From Anaerobacillus arseniciselenatis (GTDB lineage: Bacteria > Bacillota > Bacilli > Bacillales > Anaerobacillaceae): a stretch of 64,000 nucleotides of DNA. Positions 60,858 to 64,000 of this stretch are shown one piece after another. The stretch spans positions 1-64,000 of the forward strand of contig NZ_MLQQ01000040.1 of NCBI RefSeq assembly GCF_001865995.1. Reading direction: 5' to 3'. The first letter of the stretch is position 1. Every line of letters starts with the position of its first letter. The notes under the pieces were generated by a model. It searched no databases, was not told the DNA's origin, and saw only the letters and a program-made list of their open reading frames with translations. A program made the position numbers and the translations under genes.

Positions 60858-61673
60858 TTAATCTACTCGCTTTACTTTAACATCACCGATGGAGAGCTGG
60901 ATATAAATCTCTACTTTTTTATCTGCTGTTGCATAATTTTCGCTTTCATATGAAACACGTCTACTTGTACCAGACTGTTTATTATCAAAAACTTTCACTT
61001 CGCCTAACTTCACATCGACATTTACTTTGACTGGCAACTGTTCTGGAACTAAAATTTTCACATCGCCAATTCCACCTGATAAATCAATCGTGTTTACACC
61101 TTCTTTTAACATTGCAGTAGATAAGTCAAGAGAAATATCCCCTATTCCTACCCACGCTTGGAGATCCTCGATTTGCCATGGAGTATTGCCTAATCGAACA
61201 TCTCCAATAAGATGCTTCTGTTTAACATTGGCGGAGAATTTCCGTTTCTTTTTCTTAGACACCGAGTAATCATCTTCATCGTACTTACCACTTAAATCGA
61301 CAACAATTAAATCTCCCCCACGATTTAAAAGCATAGAAAGCCCGACATAAATAATTAAAATTGGCCAAGTCCAACTCCAAAATTGCCCCCAACTTATTTG
61401 GAAATAATCGAGATTGTTTCCTTGTACAACGGTACCAATCGCTAAAACGAATAATCCCCAAAACAGCTTATTAATTCTCCATTTTCCATCTCTTAGCTTT
61501 CTAGTAAAATAAATAAGCCCACGTAAAACTTGCCTTAGCCCAAAATAAATAATAATAAGTGGCCAATACGTTGATATAACCGTCCCGATATTCATACTAA
61601 TTGCGCCTACATTCGTTAATAAAAATATCAACCCAATACATAATACAATTAAACCAAGGATTTTATTTGCCAT
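60858..61673 (-). CDS. liaF: LiaF-type membrane regulator
   Basis: 271 aa. Four membrane helices occupy residues 1-115 (LIVLCIGLIFLLTNVGAISM; FWGLFVLAIGTVVQG). The C-terminal domain has DVRLGNTPWQIEDLQAWVGI and IGDVKILVPEQLPVKVNVDV, typical of LiaF/DUF2154 proteins. LiaF keeps the kinase LiaS silent in unstressed cells. It is the first gene of the three-gene operon, preceded by GAGGAATGTACA, and is separated from the divergent LCP gene by 440 bp. Confidence 0.88.
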   Translation of the reverse strand: MANKILGLIVLCIGLIFLLTNVGAISMNIGTVISTYWPLIIIYFGLRQVLRGLIYFTRKLRDGKWRINKLFWGLFVLAIGTVVQGNNLDYFQISWGQFWSWTWPILIIYVGLSMLLNRGGDLIVVDLSGKYDEDDYSVSKKKKRKFSANVKQKHLIGDVRLGNTPWQIEDLQAWVGIGDISLDLSTAMLKEGVNTIDLSGGIGDVKILVPEQLPVKVNVDVKLGEVKVFDNKQSGTSRRVSYESENYATADKKVEIYIQLSIGDVKVKRVD

Positions 61674-61730
61674 TGTACATTCCTCATTTATCTATTAATA
61701 TTTTAGAAAATTCGCTTTCGACACTTCTTA

Positions 61731-61800
61731 TAAGAAAAGCGCAATGCGCCTTGGTCAGCTTTGACATGCGTGGGAGGGCCAGCAACGTTTTGCCTCCTCT
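61731..61800. repeat. Family D, short divergent copy
   Basis: ATAAGAAAAGCGCAATGCGC followed by TTGGTCAGCTTTGACATGCG and GGAGGGCCAGCAACGTTTTG; it resembles the truncated copy at 36272. The rest of the 440-bp liaF-LCP gap is AT-rich; a TATAAT at 62074-62079 lies 33 bp before the LCP start. Confidence 0.6.
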
Positions 61801-62111
61801 TCGATTTCCCCTCATATGAGTTAGCGCGAGTTGAACTTTCTTTAAGTCGAAAAAAATTATCATTGACTGCTCTACTAACCTTCTTTAATTTTATCACCCT
61901 TATGATTATTTATCTAATTCAATTGTAAGAAAAATATGATGATATTATAACGGTCAAGCGATGGTACTTTTCTCCGTCTTAAGACTGATTTTCATTTCTC
62001 TATCGTCTACCAAACCATTTCTTAGAAATTAAAATTTCATTTATTAGCTGTATAAAAAGTGACTTTTTTCTGCTATAATCTTGTTTGTATGTTTAAAGGA
62101 GTGGAATAAAC

Positions 62112-63128
62112 TTGTCTAATAGAGGAAAAAAAAGAGAAAAGAACTCGAAAATTAAACGCAAAGTGTTTTTACTTATATTTTTAATAACCTTACTTGCCAT
62201 TTTATCTGCCGTTGCTTACACTACTCAGCAATACGAACGCGCAAGGCAAGAATCTTTAAGGTTAATAGAAGAAAGTCGCGGGCAACAAGAAGAACTAGAA
62301 GAAATTGAGTTTCATCCTGAGGAAGAAGCTGATGAATATGTTCACGTCCTATTAGTTGGTATTGACAATGAGGGTGGTGGGCGCGGAAATACCGATACGA
62401 TCATGGTTGCTCAATACCAGCCGAAAAATGGAAAAGCAAAACTAGTATCATTAATGAGAGATACGTACGTATCAATTCCTGGCTATCGAGATAATAAAAT
62501 TAATGCATCATTCGCCTTAGGAGGACCTGAACTGCTACGAAAAACGATTAAAGAAAACTTTGGTATCAATATTCATTATTATGCTTTAATTGATTTTAAC
62601 GGCTTTGTACGTGTCGTAGATATTATTTCACCTGACGGCATTGAAGTTGATATTGAACGTAGAATGTTTTATCAAGATGGAGCTGGAGATGTAAGTATAA
62701 ATTTTCAGCCTGGACTGCAACGTTTAGATGGTAAGCAAGCTTTAAATTATGTTCGTTTCCGTAATGATAGTGAAAATGACTTCGGTCGTGTTCGTCGTCA
62801 GCAAGAAGTACTTTCAATCTTAAAAGACGACTTGCTCACTTTTTCCGGTGTAACACGATTACCGAGTTTGTTAGGGTCAATTGAACCATACATCCAAACT
62901 AATCTTCAAAGCAGGCAAATGTTAGACTATGGGCGTGACTTCTTTTTAAACCCGGTTGGAGATGTTGAGACATTAACGATCCCAGCTGATGGTCATTACA
63001 CTGATGCTAGGTACAGCCATGCAGGAGCAGTACTCGAGTTAGACATGGAGAAGAACAAACAAATTCTTCATGAGTTTTTAGAGCTTGATGAATTAGTTGA
63101 GATAGATCCAAATAGTTCAAATAACTGA
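62112..63128 (+). CDS. LytR-CpsA-Psr (LCP) family cell-wall ligase
   Basis: 338 aa. A basic cytoplasmic start and one membrane helix (residues about 17-37, KVFLLIFLITLLAILSAVAY) lead to the LCP domain: HVLLVGIDNEGGGRGNTDTI (Asp and Arg of the pyrophosphate site), SLMRDTYVSIPGYRDNKINA, DGKQALNYVRFRNDSENDFG and RVRRQQEVL. LCP proteins attach teichoic acids or other glycopolymers to peptidoglycan on the outer membrane face. TTG start with AAAGGAGTGG upstream. It is divergent from liaFSR and followed by a family B repeat. Confidence 0.9.
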   Translation: MSNRGKKREKNSKIKRKVFLLIFLITLLAILSAVAYTTQQYERARQESLRLIEESRGQQEELEEIEFHPEEEADEYVHVLLVGIDNEGGGRGNTDTIMVAQYQPKNGKAKLVSLMRDTYVSIPGYRDNKINASFALGGPELLRKTIKENFGINIHYYALIDFNGFVRVVDIISPDGIEVDIERRMFYQDGAGDVSINFQPGLQRLDGKQALNYVRFRNDSENDFGRVRRQQEVLSILKDDLLTFSGVTRLPSLLGSIEPYIQTNLQSRQMLDYGRDFFLNPVGDVETLTIPADGHYTDARYSHAGAVLELDMEKNKQILHEFLELDELVEIDPNSSNN

Positions 63129-63246
63129 GTGAATTTCATAATTACCTAAATTAAGCCTTATCAAACTATATGTAGTTGCGAGCGAATTAACGCAACTACA
63201 TATAGTTACTCATTGGCGAAAATATCGAATTATGAAATTCATTAAA
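63125..63246. repeat. Family B inverted repeat at the LCP stop
   Basis: Ends CTGAGTGAATTTCATAATTA and TCGAATTATGAAATTCATTA; inner stem AACTATATGTAGTTGCG...CGCAACTACATATAGTT. It begins at the LCP TGA stop codon. Confidence 0.87.
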
Positions 63247-63261
63247 CTAATAATATATTAA

Positions 63262-63393
63262 AAAGGGGCTGTCCCAAAAGAAAGTGTCAGACACCGTTAG
63301 GCACTAAATATAGACGGATAATAAATTAATACGTCTATATTTAGTAAGTTCTACATGGTGTCAGACACTTATGAGACAGCCCCTTTTTTGCAT
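63262..63393 (+). terminator. Expanded family C terminator
   Basis: AAGGGGCTGTCCCAAAAGAA pairs imperfectly with CTTATGAGACAGCCCC; inside, AGTGTCAGACACC pairs with GGTGTCAGACACT and AATATAGACG with CGTCTATATT. It ends TTTTTTG. Confidence 0.85.
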
Positions 63394-63407
63394 TTTGATG
63401 CTACAGA

Positions 63408-64000
63408 GCATGTGGAGAGTGCGTAGTAGTAGGGTTCCTTATGGGGGCGAAGATCTTGCGTTCCCTTTTGGTGAATGTGACGCTTTGTTCAGGCACGGGA
63501 GAAGGTCTCGCGTTACCTTTTGGGTGATGTGACGCTTTGTTCGGGCACGCGAGATCTTCTTGCGTTACCTTTTGGGTGATGTGACGCTTTGTTCGGGCAC
63601 GGGAGAAGGTCTCGCGTTACCTTTTGGGTGATGTGACGTTTCGTTCGGGCACGCGAGATCTCCTTGCGTTCCCTTTTAGTTGATGTGAAACTCGGTTAGG
63701 TCACGCGAAAATTCTTAACGTCCACTTTATCTGTAACCGTCAAATCATCCACACCTTCTAAAGATAATCTGTTTATGCGAAAAAAACTGATTACTCTTCC
63801 TAACTTAAAACTAGAGAAGAGAAATCGAAACGCCGGACTGATTACTCTTCTCGGCTCAAAACCAGAGAAGAGTAATCGAAACCCCGGACTGATTACTCTT
63901 CTTAGTTCAAAACCAGAGAAGAGTAATCAAAACGCTCGAATGATTTCTCTTCTTAGTTCAAAACAAGAGAAGAGTAATCAAAACACTCGAATGATTTCTC
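63408..64000. repeat. Family F compound hairpin-array element, second copy (runs off the window)
   Basis: GTGGAGAGTGCGTAGTAGTA matches the left inverted repeat of the first copy. Array 1 has five 52-bp units (starting near 63444, 63491, 63543, 63595, 63647), the linker is nearly identical to the first copy, and array 2 has units of 51 bp at 63787, 63838, 63889, 63940 and 63991, the last cut by the window end. Confidence 0.85.

Overview
The window looks like a chromosomal segment of a low-GC, endospore-forming member of the Bacillaceae. Evidence is the GerP and GerA/GerC/GerB germination genes, two YjcZ-type sporulation mini-proteins, strong AGGAGG-type ribosome binding sites with ATG/GTG/TTG starts, and extensive gene-order similarity to the Bacillus subtilis yjaZ-to-yjcH region (yjaZ, yjbA, trpS, yjbC, spx, yjbE, mecA, coiA, pepF, spxH/yjbH, yjbI, yjbJ, yjbK, yjbL, yjbM, nadF, yjbO, prpE, yjbQ, fabI, then yjcA, yjcD, yjcF-G-H). 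The genus cannot be fixed from the sequence alone. No prophage, insertion-sequence transposase, CRISPR array or rRNA was found.

Layout. 0-2.1 kb: gerPC-PD-PE-PF and an Hsp20 protein. 2.4-9.4 kb: a thioredoxin-like protein, a YjcZ mini-protein, a gerA-gerC-gerB receptor operon, a tRNA-Val and a PgpA-family protein. 9.6-16 kb: yjcH-yjcG-yjcF, a UgtP-like glycosyltransferase and the YjcD helicase. 16.3-24.3 kb: a cluster of small, Cys-rich or coiled-coil proteins that is probably spore-surface related, with a glycosyltransferase, a second YjcZ protein and an SLH-anchored amidase. 24.4-38.2 kb: fabI, a proton antiporter, prpE, then rluD-type synthase, NAD kinase, (p)ppGpp synthetase, yjbL, yjbK, lytic transglycosylase, truncated globin, spxH and pepF. 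38.7-48 kb: coiA, cardiolipin synthase, mecA, yjbE, spx, yjbC, a glycoside-hydrolase-like protein and an HD protein. 48.7-58 kb: a Ca2+/cation antiporter, a large hairpin-array element, a second thioredoxin-like protein, T-box-controlled trpS, yjbA, yjaZ and topB. 58.3-63.1 kb: an Fe-S-type Fnr regulator, liaF-liaS-liaR and an LCP protein.

Several neighbours belong to one physiological theme. Spx, SpxH (its ClpXP adaptor) and MecA (a ClpC adaptor and competence factor) sit near CoiA and PepF. YjbM, NAD kinase and the pseudouridine synthase form one operon. The Fnr gene at 58.3 kb could act on three symmetric TGTGA-N6-TCACA sites seen at 35.8-35.9 kb in front of a small membrane protein.

The most unusual content is intergenic. 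At least six families of palindromic or tandem repeats fill most gene ends: a composite ~90-200-bp palindrome (family A), a ~120-bp element with TGAATTTCATAATT ends (B), terminators with a GTGTCAGACAC apex that is sometimes expanded by ~70 bp (C), a GC-rich element often starting right at a stop codon and carrying 33-bp tandem repeats (D), a ~150-bp palindrome (E), and a ~775-bp compound element made of five 52-bp hairpin units plus five 51-bp hairpin units between inverted repeats (F, two copies). A 22-nt module is shared between families A and D, which suggests modular exchange between them.
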